Shown: positions 36,603 through 44,594 of the stretch, piece after piece
Layout of the letters: each line of letters opens with the position of its first letter
How positions within the stretch are numbered: the stretch's first letter is position 1
From: Rubripirellula tenax
Lineage (GTDB): Bacteria; Planctomycetota; Planctomycetia; Pirellulales; Pirellulaceae
Assembly: GCF_007860125.1 (NCBI RefSeq)
Contig: NZ_SJPW01000004.1
Span: forward strand, 280,372-344,371
Reading direction: 5' to 3'
Length of the DNA: 64,000 nt
The notes under the pieces: generated by a model
Databases searched by the model: none
The model's input: the letters and a program-made list of their open reading frames with translations, nothing else
Told to the model about the DNA's origin: nothing
Position numbers and translations under genes: made by a program

Positions 36603-37391
36603 ATGCGATGTTTTCGCGGAATCGTACTGGTTGCGATATGCCTATCGCTTGGATGCCGCACCGAATACCGCGAGGACCTCGATTACTCGTACAACGTCCA
36701 ACAGACGTGGACGCTGCCCGAACTGAGTTTCGGCGAGATCGTGCAATTTGAATCGGTGTTTTGGGAACCCGACGACACCGTGTCGCTGCGATCCAAGATT
36801 GTCGACGACACGATCGCGGCCGGTCGCAGTGTCTTGGAGATTGGCACGGGCACCGGGATGATTTCGATTCTGTGTTTACAGAACGACGCCAAGACGGTCG
36901 TTGCCACGGACATCAATCCGGCCGCCGTGGCGTGTGCACAGTACAATGCTGCGATGCTGGCGGCCGATTATAAATTGGACGTGCGATTGGTCCCCAAGGA
37001 AGACCCGGGGGCCTTTGCGGTGATCACGACGGACGAAGTCTTCGATCTGATCATCAGCAACCCGCCTTGGGAAAACGGCGAAATCAATAAGCCGCTTGAC
37101 CACGCATTCTACGATCCCAGTTTCAAATTGATGGATTCGTTGTTGGACGGTTTGCCGGTTCACTTGAATCCCGGTGGCAAATGCTTGCTAGCGTACGGAC
37201 ACGTTCCGGCGATCAAGCGATTGCGAAGCGAAGCCGAACGTCGCGGGTTCACCTTCAAGATTTTAGACGACCGTGAACTCGATTCGCTGGACGAAAACTT
37301 CTTACCGGGGATGCTAATCGAGATCAAACCTCCATTGGCGACGCCTAACGCGGTCAGTACCCCGGTGTCAAGTCCGCCGGCAAACGACTAG
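36603..37391 (+). CDS. membrane-anchored SAM-dependent methyltransferase
   Basis: A 262-aa class I methyltransferase. Motif I is VLEIGTGTGMIS (77-88), the acidic loop is ATDINPAA, and N153-P-P-W is the catalytic motif of PrmC/HemK-type glutamine or adenine N-methylases. Unusually, the N-terminus from ATG 36603 is a signal-type helix (MRCFRGIVLVAICLSLGC) with a weak lipobox ending at Cys18. SAM is cytosolic, so either the enzyme is anchored facing the cytoplasm or the domain has another role. TTG 36597 would add two residues. Confidence 0.75.
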   Translation: MRCFRGIVLVAICLSLGCRTEYREDLDYSYNVQQTWTLPELSFGEIVQFESVFWEPDDTVSLRSKIVDDTIAAGRSVLEIGTGTGMISILCLQNDAKTVVATDINPAAVACAQYNAAMLAADYKLDVRLVPKEDPGAFAVITTDEVFDLIISNPPWENGEINKPLDHAFYDPSFKLMDSLLDGLPVHLNPGGKCLLAYGHVPAIKRLRSEAERRGFTFKILDDRELDSLDENFLPGMLIEIKPPLATPNAVSTPVSSPPAND

Positions 37392-37538
37392 GAAACTAGG
37401 CGTTATTTGACTTGCCATCGGCTGGCGCACGTCACTACCATGAAAGGGGTTCATGTCGTGTTTCCATCTCTTTTCATTCTGACCGGGTATGTGCCGGTCG
37501 CGACGTGAATCATCCTCGCCGTTCGGATACCACGCCTG

Positions 37539-37871
37539 ATGATCCACTACACCTGTGATCGTTGTAAGCGCCAAATCAATGCTGACGAGGAAAATCGCTA
37601 CGTCGTTCAGATCGAGATTCAGACGGCTAGCGAGATCCCGATCGCGGATTTCGACGATGACGTGGACCAACTGAACGAGTTGAACGAATTGCTCGAAGGC
37701 CTTCATGATGAATCGCTCGAGCAAGAACTGCTTAGCCGGGAATCGATGGAAGTCGACGACATCGAAGACCAACGCATGCGGTATGACCTTTGCCAAGATT
37801 GTCATCTTCAGTTCGCAAAGAACCCGCTCGGCCGTGACATGTTGATGGCGATCGGTTTCAGCGACAACTGA
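37539..37871 (+). CDS. small zinc-ribbon-like protein
   Basis: A 110-aa acidic protein with a split zinc ribbon: Cys6-x-x-Cys9 (YTCDRCKR) at the N-terminus and Cys85-x-x-Cys88 (LCQDCHLQF) near the C-terminus. Between them is a long acidic helical stretch (DDDVDQLNELNELLEGLHDE). The function is unknown; the form suits a protein-protein adaptor. Confidence 0.75.
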   Translation: MIHYTCDRCKRQINADEENRYVVQIEIQTASEIPIADFDDDVDQLNELNELLEGLHDESLEQELLSRESMEVDDIEDQRMRYDLCQDCHLQFAKNPLGRDMLMAIGFSDN

Positions 37872-37879
37872 TTGACGCG

Positions 37880-38944
37880 CTAGGGATGGAGCGCCGGTTT
37901 AGCGACGGTGACGTAGTCCGCGTCCAGGCCGTTTCCTAGATCCCGATTCAGCGCCGCGAAGTCTTCGCGTGATTCCACATAGTCCAGCGCCGCCACGCGA
38001 ACCGGCATCGGCAACTTCGTGATCTGTTTATCCAAATACGGATCCGCCGCTCCGGTCAACAATCGATGGAGCCATCTTGTATCGGGCTTGCTTGGTTCCA
38101 AGTCCAACTTCATCGCAACGTGGCGAAGCATCGATGGCAGTGACCGCGGCGCCGGCGGCGTTGTCAGTTCTTTGGCGGTCCGGCGCAACATGAATTCGGC
38201 ATCCGCGATTCGGGCCGCGCGTGACGCCGCAACATCGTCACCGGCGCGGTAGGTCGCAACGACGAAGTTCGCCGAGCCGAGGGTTATGATTTCGTGATCG
38301 AACCCGCCGAACTTTTTGCGATCGGTTTGGGCGATGACGGAAACGTCCATCAATCCGCCTCGCCACTGAGCAGGAACGGCCATGGTGATGGAGAATACCT
38401 TTTCGCCTTCCAGCACTTGTTGCGACGTCCATCGCAGCTTGAAGTAAACGCCGCGGCCGCGATTGATCGTGCCTGCCGCGGTGACGGCTTGAACGGCCGC
38501 TTGGCGATGGAACTCGACCGAGTTGACGTTCTTATTGCCTTGATCGGCGCCAATGTTTCCGCGGGTAAAGTGGCCGTACGCTCCATCGACGGACATTCCC
38601 AGCGAAGAAGATTTTTCCTCAACGCGTTTGACCTGGATCGGCGAAGAGACGTCGCTGGCCGTTTCGGTTCGCGGCGAAAAATCCGCGATCGCGATCTCGC
38701 CGCCACGTGGTTGGCAACGCACCAACCACTGGTCGATGTCGGGCACCGTCGGCGTCACGATCATCGATGACAATCGCAACTCGATCGTGACCAACGATGG
38801 ATCCTGTGGCGCGTCGGCCGCGGGAACCGCAGCGACGACGGGTGGCAGATCGAACTGAATCGTTTCCGCGTCACCACCGATGGCACGAGTCGATGCGGAC
38901 AACATCACGACGAAAGCGAACAGAAACTTCTTTGTGTCGGGCAT
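37880..38944 (-). CDS. secreted protein of unknown function
   Basis: A 354-aa exported protein. ATG 38944 (MPDTKKFLFAFVVMLSASTRAIG) gives a good signal peptide and has AAGGAA about 9 nt upstream; ATG 38962 is an alternative. The mature protein contains beta-rich regions (VYFKLRWTSQQVLEGEKVFSITMAVPAQWRGGLMDVSVIAQ) with no motif I recognise. It is convergent with the zinc-ribbon gene. Confidence 0.65.
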   Translation of the reverse strand: MPDTKKFLFAFVVMLSASTRAIGGDAETIQFDLPPVVAAVPAADAPQDPSLVTIELRLSSMIVTPTVPDIDQWLVRCQPRGGEIAIADFSPRTETASDVSSPIQVKRVEEKSSSLGMSVDGAYGHFTRGNIGADQGNKNVNSVEFHRQAAVQAVTAAGTINRGRGVYFKLRWTSQQVLEGEKVFSITMAVPAQWRGGLMDVSVIAQTDRKKFGGFDHEIITLGSANFVVATYRAGDDVAASRAARIADAEFMLRRTAKELTTPPAPRSLPSMLRHVAMKLDLEPSKPDTRWLHRLLTGAADPYLDKQITKLPMPVRVAALDYVESREDFAALNRDLGNGLDADYVTVAKPALHP

Positions 38945-39424
38945 CGTGGTATTCCTTTCCATCGCGATCGTTGCCGAAATCGGTTCGGCGATCGAACAAC
39001 AAGAATCATGGTCGCTTCGGATCATCCGAAGTGTGCAACGACGACCTGAGTCGATGCACCACCACTTCCGTCGTGGAAAGGGTCAAGCCCACCGCGGACT
39101 CGACACGACAAGGTTAGAGTCGCGGGCACACGTCGGCAAAAACCTCGCAGCCAGACGTCCGCATTTGAATCAGGGCTGGCTCGAGCGCACCGGGCGAATG
39201 TGAAACTGAACCCCGCTCGTTCTGGCTTGAAGCAAACCCCGTGGAACGGGCGATCCAACGGTTCATTTGCGGCGGGTCGCTACCCTCGGCAATGACCTTG
39301 GCCTCGTCCATGGACAGTTGGGCTGAAGTAGGGAACAGGTGACAGGGAACAGGGAATAGGTAGAAATCAAAAACCTGTCACCTGTCACCTGTCACCTGTC
39401 ACCTGTCACCTGTCGCCTACTCCC
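38945..39424. other. intergenic region with heptamer array
   Basis: 480 bp between two minus-strand genes. The right end carries the ACCTGTC array and its inverted partner (39328-39420). No gene is seen in the remainder. Confidence 0.6.
39328..39420. repeat. ACCTGTC heptamer array within a stem-loop
   Basis: Six perfect tandem ACCTGTC units at 39373-39414. The 19-nt segment 39402-39420 is the reverse complement of 39328-39346 at 17 of 19 positions, so the array forms one arm of a large stem-loop. It ends 4 bp from the ftsY stop. Confidence 0.8.
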
Positions 39425-40471
39425 CTATTCAAACAGTGCCTTGGCGAATGTTGTGGAGTCGAACTTGGCGATGTCTTCCAGGCCTTCGCCGAGGCCGACA
39501 AATTTGACGGGCAATTGAAACTGTTCACGGATGGGCAGGATCACGCCACCTTTGGCGGAACCGTCCAATTTTGCCAGCACGATCCCCGTGCAACCGGCCG
39601 CTTCGCTGAAGCCGCGGGCTTGGCTGATCGCGTTTTGGCCAGCCGTGGCGTCCAGCACCAACAGCACCTCGTGCGGCGCATCCTCGATCTTCTTGCCGAT
39701 CACGCGCCGGATCTTGTCCAGTTGTTGCATCAGGTTGGTTTGCGTTTGCAACCGGCCGGCCGTGTCGATGATGGCGATGTCGGCGCCGATCTCGATCGCT
39801 TTCTCCACCGTCTGGAACGCGACGCTGGCCGGATCGGCTTCGTGTTTGCCGGTCACGATCTCGCAACCGATGCGGCCCGACCATACCGTCAACTGCTCCA
39901 CAGCGGCGGCCCGGAACGTGTCACCGGCACCGAGCACGATTTTGTGTCCGGTCGAATGCAGGTGATACGCCAGTTTGCCGATTGACGTCGTTTTACCGCT
40001 GCCATTGACGCCCACGACCAAGATGACCGTCGGCCCGGACTCGGCGAATTGAATCTCGGTCGATTCCTGGGCCAGCAGTTCGCGGGTCTGGGCGGTGATC
40101 GATTCGAGGATATCGTCGAAGTGCACGACACGAGCTCGGAAACGCGTCCCGATGTCGTCGCGAACCGCTTCTGCGGAAGCGACGCCCATGTCGGTGCGAA
40201 TCAATCGAGCAAACAGTTCGTTCAAAAATTCGTCATCGACCAACCGGCCTTCACTTTTGAACAGGTCACGGATGTCGGTGTTGAGCGCTTGCCGAGTTTT
40301 GGTCAGCGCACTACGCATCTTGGAAAAGACGCCGGCCTTTGCTGCATCGGGTTGCTTGGGATCCACCGAACTCGCAATGGGATCCGCCGATTCTGCAGTG
40401 GAATCGCCTGGGGGAACCGAGGGGACATCGGCAGCAGGGGTCTCGGTCTTCTTGGAACGCCAAAACGCCAT
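39425..40471 (-). CDS. ftsY: signal recognition particle receptor FtsY
   Basis: SRP receptor GTPase that delivers ribosome-nascent chain complexes to SecYEG at the inner membrane. The 348-aa protein has a short acidic A domain, then the helical N domain (about 70-150), then the G domain with GVNGSGKTTSIGKL (G1), GDTFRAAAVEQL, DTAGRLQ (G3), LAKLDGSAKGG (G4/G5) and GLGEGLEDIAKFD at the end. ATG 40471 (MAFWRSKK) begins the conserved part; the upstream open frame is not conserved. Confidence 0.96.
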   Translation of the reverse strand: MAFWRSKKTETPAADVPSVPPGDSTAESADPIASSVDPKQPDAAKAGVFSKMRSALTKTRQALNTDIRDLFKSEGRLVDDEFLNELFARLIRTDMGVASAEAVRDDIGTRFRARVVHFDDILESITAQTRELLAQESTEIQFAESGPTVILVVGVNGSGKTTSIGKLAYHLHSTGHKIVLGAGDTFRAAAVEQLTVWSGRIGCEIVTGKHEADPASVAFQTVEKAIEIGADIAIIDTAGRLQTQTNLMQQLDKIRRVIGKKIEDAPHEVLLVLDATAGQNAISQARGFSEAAGCTGIVLAKLDGSAKGGVILPIREQFQLPVKFVGLGEGLEDIAKFDSTTFAKALFE

Positions 40472-40971
40472 GGGATCAGTTCGCGATGGGTCGGAGGAAT
40501 CGGGAGTGCTAACGCGGTCGATCGACGGCAAACTCGCCAAACACCTAGTTTGACGCAGAATCAACAACTCGGGTAGGGCCACTGACCTGTGGGGCACCAA
40601 GCGGCAAAAGCTTGCTAATCGCTACATCTTCTAATTTAGGAGCCGCTTACGTAACACGAATCGGTTTCCCAAAAAGAATACGAGGATCAAGCGGCATGAA
40701 CGTTCCGATACGCAATGGTGGCACGGTATCAGATCGATTCTCGCGATGTGGGTTGGGTTTTGGCGGCATAACACAATTCGCGTTCCGATGAATACCTGCG
40801 ATGACAGAGCGTGGCTCGGGAAGTCGAATGCCAAAGAATGGCGGAAGACGGAGGACTCGAAAAACCGGTTTTAGGAGTGTTCCTAAAACGCGATCGAATG
40901 ATTCGATTGGCTCCACGCCAATGTGCCAGCAATGGCATCCCAAAATGGATAACTGGGGAGTTAACTTTACG
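40472..40971. other. divergent region between ftsY and porin 1
   Basis: 500 bp with the promoters of both genes. It includes a perfect stem-loop at 40868-40889 and a GGGGAG Shine-Dalgarno before porin 1. No further gene is visible. Confidence 0.5.
40868..40889. promoter_or_regulatory. perfect stem-loop upstream of porin 1
   Basis: GTTTTAGGA and TCCTAAAAC are perfect 9-bp arms around GTGT, about 82 bp before the porin ATG. It could be an operator or a structure in the 5' leader that affects translation or mRNA stability. Confidence 0.45.
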
Positions 40972-42276
40972 ATGAAGCTTAGCAAATTAGCACTGATTGC
41001 CGCACTCGCTTGCGGAACCTATGCGGGCAATGCGTTCGCCGATCAGTCAAACGACATTCAATTGGTTTCTCACTGTGCAGCAGCTGCATGCGATTGTGGC
41101 GAGCCGGCTTGCGGATGCGAGTCGATGAACCTCGACTGCGGTTGCGGCGACAACAGCTGTGACGGCGGTTGTGCAGTTGGCTGCGACAGCGGTTGCGACA
41201 GTGCTTGTGGCGTCGGCAGCTGCCTAGACGACTGTGGCCTGTTCGGCGACTGCTGCTTGGGCGACCCCTACACTCTGTTCGGCGAACATTGTGGTTGGTC
41301 GGCCGGCGGTTGGGTGCAAATGGGCTACCACAGCAAGGGTAACGGACTGTTCAACAGCCGTCCCGACGAACTGCAACTCCACCAAGCTTGGTTGTACGCT
41401 GAAAAGGCAATCGACACGAGCAACGGCTTCGATATCGGTGGTCGCATCGACTACCTGTACGGTACTGACTCGCAAGATACGCAAGCTTTCGGCACTGGTA
41501 CCGGCTACGACAACGATTGGGACAACGGTCCCGATTACGGTCACGCTTTGCCACAACTGTACTTGGAAATGGGCTACGGCGATTTGTCGGTCAAGCTGGG
41601 TAACTTCTACACCATCATCGGTTGGGAAGTTGTCGGAGCGACCGGGAACTTCTTCTACAGCCACGCTTACACCATGTACAACAGCGAGCCGTTCACCCAC
41701 ACCGGTGCTTTGGCGACCTACAATGCAAGCGATGATCTGACCGTCTGGGGTGGATACACCACGGGCTGGGACAGCGGTTTCAACGATAATGGTGACTCGT
41801 TCTTGGGCGGTTTCTCGGCTGGTTTGACCGACGACCTGACCTTCATCTACACGACCACCTTCGGTCGCTTCGGTGAAGCTCGCTACGGTGCCGACGAGCG
41901 TGGATACATGCACTCGATCATCGCTGACTATGCCGTTAGCGATAGCCTCGAATACATCATCCAAAGCGACTTCTTGGACACCGAAGACGTCAATGGTGCG
42001 ACCGTTCGTGAAACGTTCGGCATCAACCAGTACTTGATCAAGACGCTCAACGATTGCTGGGCCGTTGGTGGTCGTTTCGAATGGTGGAATGCTGACTTGG
42101 CCGCTGGTAACGCCAGCGACGTGTACGCTTTGACCTTGGGTGCGAACTACAAGCCGCACGCCAACGTCATGGTTCGACCTGAAATCCGCTTCGACTGGGA
42201 CGACGATCAAATCGCCGGCTTGGAAGACGGTGATGATCAAACCACCTTCGGAATCGACACGATCTTCACGTTCTAG
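40972..42276 (+). CDS. Cys-rich outer-membrane porin 1
   Basis: A 434-aa outer-membrane beta-barrel protein of the OmpL/porin-2 type. A signal peptide (MKLSKLALIAALACGTYAGNAFA) leads to a stretch of about 65 residues with some 20 cysteines in CxC and CxxxC spacings (CGEPACGCESMNLDCGCGDN...), then the barrel (about 105-434) with alternating aromatic strands (GNFYTIIGWEVVGATGNFFY) and a terminal Phe. It probably makes a substrate pore in the planctomycete outer membrane. It is a tandem paralogue of the next gene. ATG 40972 is chosen for the signal peptide. Confidence 0.85.
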   Translation: MKLSKLALIAALACGTYAGNAFADQSNDIQLVSHCAAAACDCGEPACGCESMNLDCGCGDNSCDGGCAVGCDSGCDSACGVGSCLDDCGLFGDCCLGDPYTLFGEHCGWSAGGWVQMGYHSKGNGLFNSRPDELQLHQAWLYAEKAIDTSNGFDIGGRIDYLYGTDSQDTQAFGTGTGYDNDWDNGPDYGHALPQLYLEMGYGDLSVKLGNFYTIIGWEVVGATGNFFYSHAYTMYNSEPFTHTGALATYNASDDLTVWGGYTTGWDSGFNDNGDSFLGGFSAGLTDDLTFIYTTTFGRFGEARYGADERGYMHSIIADYAVSDSLEYIIQSDFLDTEDVNGATVRETFGINQYLIKTLNDCWAVGGRFEWWNADLAAGNASDVYALTLGANYKPHANVMVRPEIRFDWDDDQIAGLEDGDDQTTFGIDTIFTF

Positions 42277-42693
42277 TCGGCCAAGCCGGATATCCACTGC
42301 CAAGACGTTTGCCGCGGGGCCTGATCGAGACTCCCCGGACGGTCAAGTCACCGGCTTCAAGCAAACGACTTGCCTACTTATCGACCCGGCGGTTCCCAAT
42401 TGGGAGCCGTCGGGTTTTTTCGTTTCTCGACCCCATGTTTCTGCGTTTCTAAGTTTCTGCGATTTCGGCGATTTCGGCGACTTCGTCATGCCACCGGAGC
42501 CACGGCTCCCCGTGTCACGTTTCCCCTGACCGTCAAAGCTTATCACCGCGTGTTAAACCAGGTAGTTCTGGTTATTTGGTATTTGCGGGAAGGTTGGATT
42601 TTGATGGAAATGAATGCCGATGCTTGGACTAGCAACCCGGTGCAACCACATAGCAACGCCGGCCGACGAAACATGGATGGGAGTCCAGGACGA
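42277..42693. other. intergenic region between the two porins
   Basis: 417 bp. It begins with the porin 1 terminator; after that are short direct repeats (TTTCGGCGA twice near 42464-42481) and the promoter and Shine-Dalgarno of porin 2. The open frame that extends porin 2 upstream has no conserved sequence. Confidence 0.5.
42384..42420 (+). terminator. rho-independent terminator of porin 1
   Basis: A 14-bp stem (ACCCGGCGGTTCCC with GGGAGCCGTCGGGT, two G-T pairs) around AATT, followed by a run of T. Strong and correctly placed about 108 bp after the stop. Confidence 0.88.
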
Positions 42694-44121
42694 ATGAGAC
42701 TTAACAAATTGGCTTTCCTTGCCGCTCTTTGTGGTGGCGCCGTGATCAACGCCGGCAGCAACGCGTCGAACCTATACGGTCAGACGAGCAGCCCCCACGA
42801 ATCGGCAGTTTCGCAGGTCAGTTACTGCGACGACGAAATTCCGGCCTGCGGTTGCGAAGGCAGCTGTGACGGAACGTGTGACGGCGGCTTCATGAGTGGC
42901 GGCTTCGGCGATTACTCGGCCGACTGTGGCACGAGTGATTGTGGATCCGGTGCCTGTGGATCGGGTGACTATGCAATGGACTGCGGCGCCGGTGGCGGCT
43001 GTGGCGAAGGGGGGCTGTTTGATAGCGGCTTCTTGGGCCAAGGTAGCCTGGGCGAACCGATCAGCCTGCTGGGCGAATGCTGTGGATTTTCAATGGGCGG
43101 CTGGGCCCAGTTGGGTTATCACAACAATGACTTGGCGCTGTTTAACAGTCGCAAAAACGACTTCCAGCTTCACCAGGCATGGGTCTATGCCGAGAAGGCA
43201 ATCGACACGTCGAACGGTTTCGACATCGGCGGTCGAGTCGACTATGTGTACGGCACCGACGGTCCTGACACACAGGCATTCGGCATCGACACCAACAGCT
43301 GGGACAATGGTTGGGACAACGGTCCCGACTATGGCAATGCGTTGCCGCAAGTCTACCTCGAGGCCGGGTATGGCGATTTGTCCGTAAAAGTCGGTCACTT
43401 CTACACCATCATCGGTTACGAAGTCGTCCAGGCGACCGGCAACTTTTTCTATAGCCACGCCTACACGATGTACAACAGCGAACCGTTTACGCACTCGGGT
43501 GCTCTGTTCACTTACAACATGACCGACGACATCGACATCTTCGGTGGTTACGTCATGGGTTGGGACAGCGGCTTCGACGATAACGGTGATTCGGTGATCG
43601 GTGGTTCGTCGGTACAATTGACCGATGACCTGAACATCACGTCAACGATGATCGGCGGTCGATTCAATGACCGTGCGGGCAGCAGCGAACGGGGCTACAT
43701 GACCTCAACGGTCGCTCAGTTGACGTTGACCGAAAAGTTGAACTACGTCTTCCAAACGGACCTGCTGAATTCGAAAAATGCGGCCGGAGAAACCGTTCGC
43801 GAAACCTTCGGAATCAACCAGTACTTGATCCGATCGATCAACGATCGCGTTCAACTGGGCGGTCGCTTCGAATGGTGGAATGTCCAAGCGGATAGCCAAG
43901 GCTATGGTTTGCCGGCCGCTGCCATCGGCGACTACGACATCTTCGCGATGACGCTTGGCATGAATATAAAGCCGCACGCGAACGTGACGATCCGCCCCGA
44001 AATTCGTTGGGATTGGGTCGATGGCAACAAAGACCGCCTGGCCGCAGCCGACTTCGCATTGTTGGAAGACAACGCTGGCGATCAAACGACGTTCGGTATC
44101 GATACGATCTTCACCTACTAA
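42694..44121 (+). CDS. Cys-rich outer-membrane porin 2
   Basis: A 475-aa paralogue of the preceding porin. A signal peptide (MRLNKLAFLAALCGGAVINA) is followed by a Cys/Gly-rich region of about 90 residues (CDDEIPACGCEGSCDGTCDGG..., CGTSDCGSGACGSG) and the barrel. The barrels are nearly collinear, for example LHQAW(V/L)YAEKAIDTSNGFDI, NFFYSHAYTMYNSEPFTH and RETFGINQYLI. ATG 42694 follows AGGA and GGGAG; ATG 42673 or 42604 would lengthen the N-terminus without a better signal. Confidence 0.85.
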   Translation: MRLNKLAFLAALCGGAVINAGSNASNLYGQTSSPHESAVSQVSYCDDEIPACGCEGSCDGTCDGGFMSGGFGDYSADCGTSDCGSGACGSGDYAMDCGAGGGCGEGGLFDSGFLGQGSLGEPISLLGECCGFSMGGWAQLGYHNNDLALFNSRKNDFQLHQAWVYAEKAIDTSNGFDIGGRVDYVYGTDGPDTQAFGIDTNSWDNGWDNGPDYGNALPQVYLEAGYGDLSVKVGHFYTIIGYEVVQATGNFFYSHAYTMYNSEPFTHSGALFTYNMTDDIDIFGGYVMGWDSGFDDNGDSVIGGSSVQLTDDLNITSTMIGGRFNDRAGSSERGYMTSTVAQLTLTEKLNYVFQTDLLNSKNAAGETVRETFGINQYLIRSINDRVQLGGRFEWWNVQADSQGYGLPAAAIGDYDIFAMTLGMNIKPHANVTIRPEIRWDWVDGNKDRLAAADFALLEDNAGDQTTFGIDTIFTY

Positions 44122-44186
44122 TCTGATCCAAAGTCGGCCCCTAGCGAACGCGATTTGCTGACGCCTGAACCGATTTAATCGCACCG

Positions 44187-44226
44187 AAAAGCCCACCTTC
44201 GACTCAGTCGTTGGCGGGCTTTTTTT
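44187..44226 (+). terminator. rho-independent terminator of porin 2
   Basis: AAAAGCCC-x-CC pairs with GG-x-GGGCTTTT around a 14-nt loop and is followed by a T-tract, about 65 bp after the stop. Confidence 0.88.
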
Positions 44227-44259
44227 GTTTGCACAGAAAGCATGCACAGCAGCCACCCA

Positions 44260-44276
44260 TGCCCAATGCCTGGGCA
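44260..44276. promoter_or_regulatory. NtrC-like enhancer palindrome
   Basis: TGCCCAATGCCTGGGCA has the TGC-N11-GCA form of NtrC binding sites (consensus TGCACCA-N3-TGGTGCA), with perfect 6-bp arms. It is about 110 bp upstream of the sigma-54 promoter, a usual enhancer distance. Confidence 0.55.
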
Positions 44277-44386
44277 CGCCGAGCTAGCAAAATCGCGATC
44301 TTCGGCGTTATCAGAAAAATTAACAATTCTGCAAAGCCATTGCCTAGAACAACTTACGCCTGAATCGAAACGCCGAACAACCGCAT

Positions 44387-44402
44387 TGGCACTCCTCTTG
44401 CT
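44387..44402 (+). promoter_or_regulatory. sigma-54 promoter of amt
   Basis: TGGCACTCCTCTTGCT matches TGGCAC-N5-TTGCW exactly, with GG at -24 and GC at -12. Transcription would begin near 44413, about 180 nt before the amt ATG. It fits nitrogen control of an ammonium transporter. Confidence 0.8.
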
Positions 44403-44594
44403 CTCCCGTGCCAGCAAGCGAGCGAATGCACCCCATTCCTCACGCAACCGACTCACGAGCGTATCTGAAGATGGCCCGGGCAGGAGTTGTAGGTGAGAAG
44501 CTGCGGTGTGCTCGCCCACGCCGAGTCAGTGCAACGGCAGAGTCGCCGTCGTCGCTCGAACAGTTTCAACTCCGATTAAGAAGGTGGTTTCAGA

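Larger units (their letters stand above)
44122..44594. other. regulatory region upstream of amt
   Basis: 473 bp with the porin 2 terminator, an NtrC-like palindrome and a sigma-54 promoter, each annotated separately, and an untranslated leader of about 180 nt. No gene. Confidence 0.7.

Noticed and set aside
39373-39414. Possible CRISPR array
   Set aside because: The units are 7 bp and directly adjacent without spacers; no cas genes are present.
42370-42693. N-terminal extension of porin 2
   Set aside because: It begins inside the porin 1 terminator and adds no conserved sequence; ATG 42694 starts a signal peptide.
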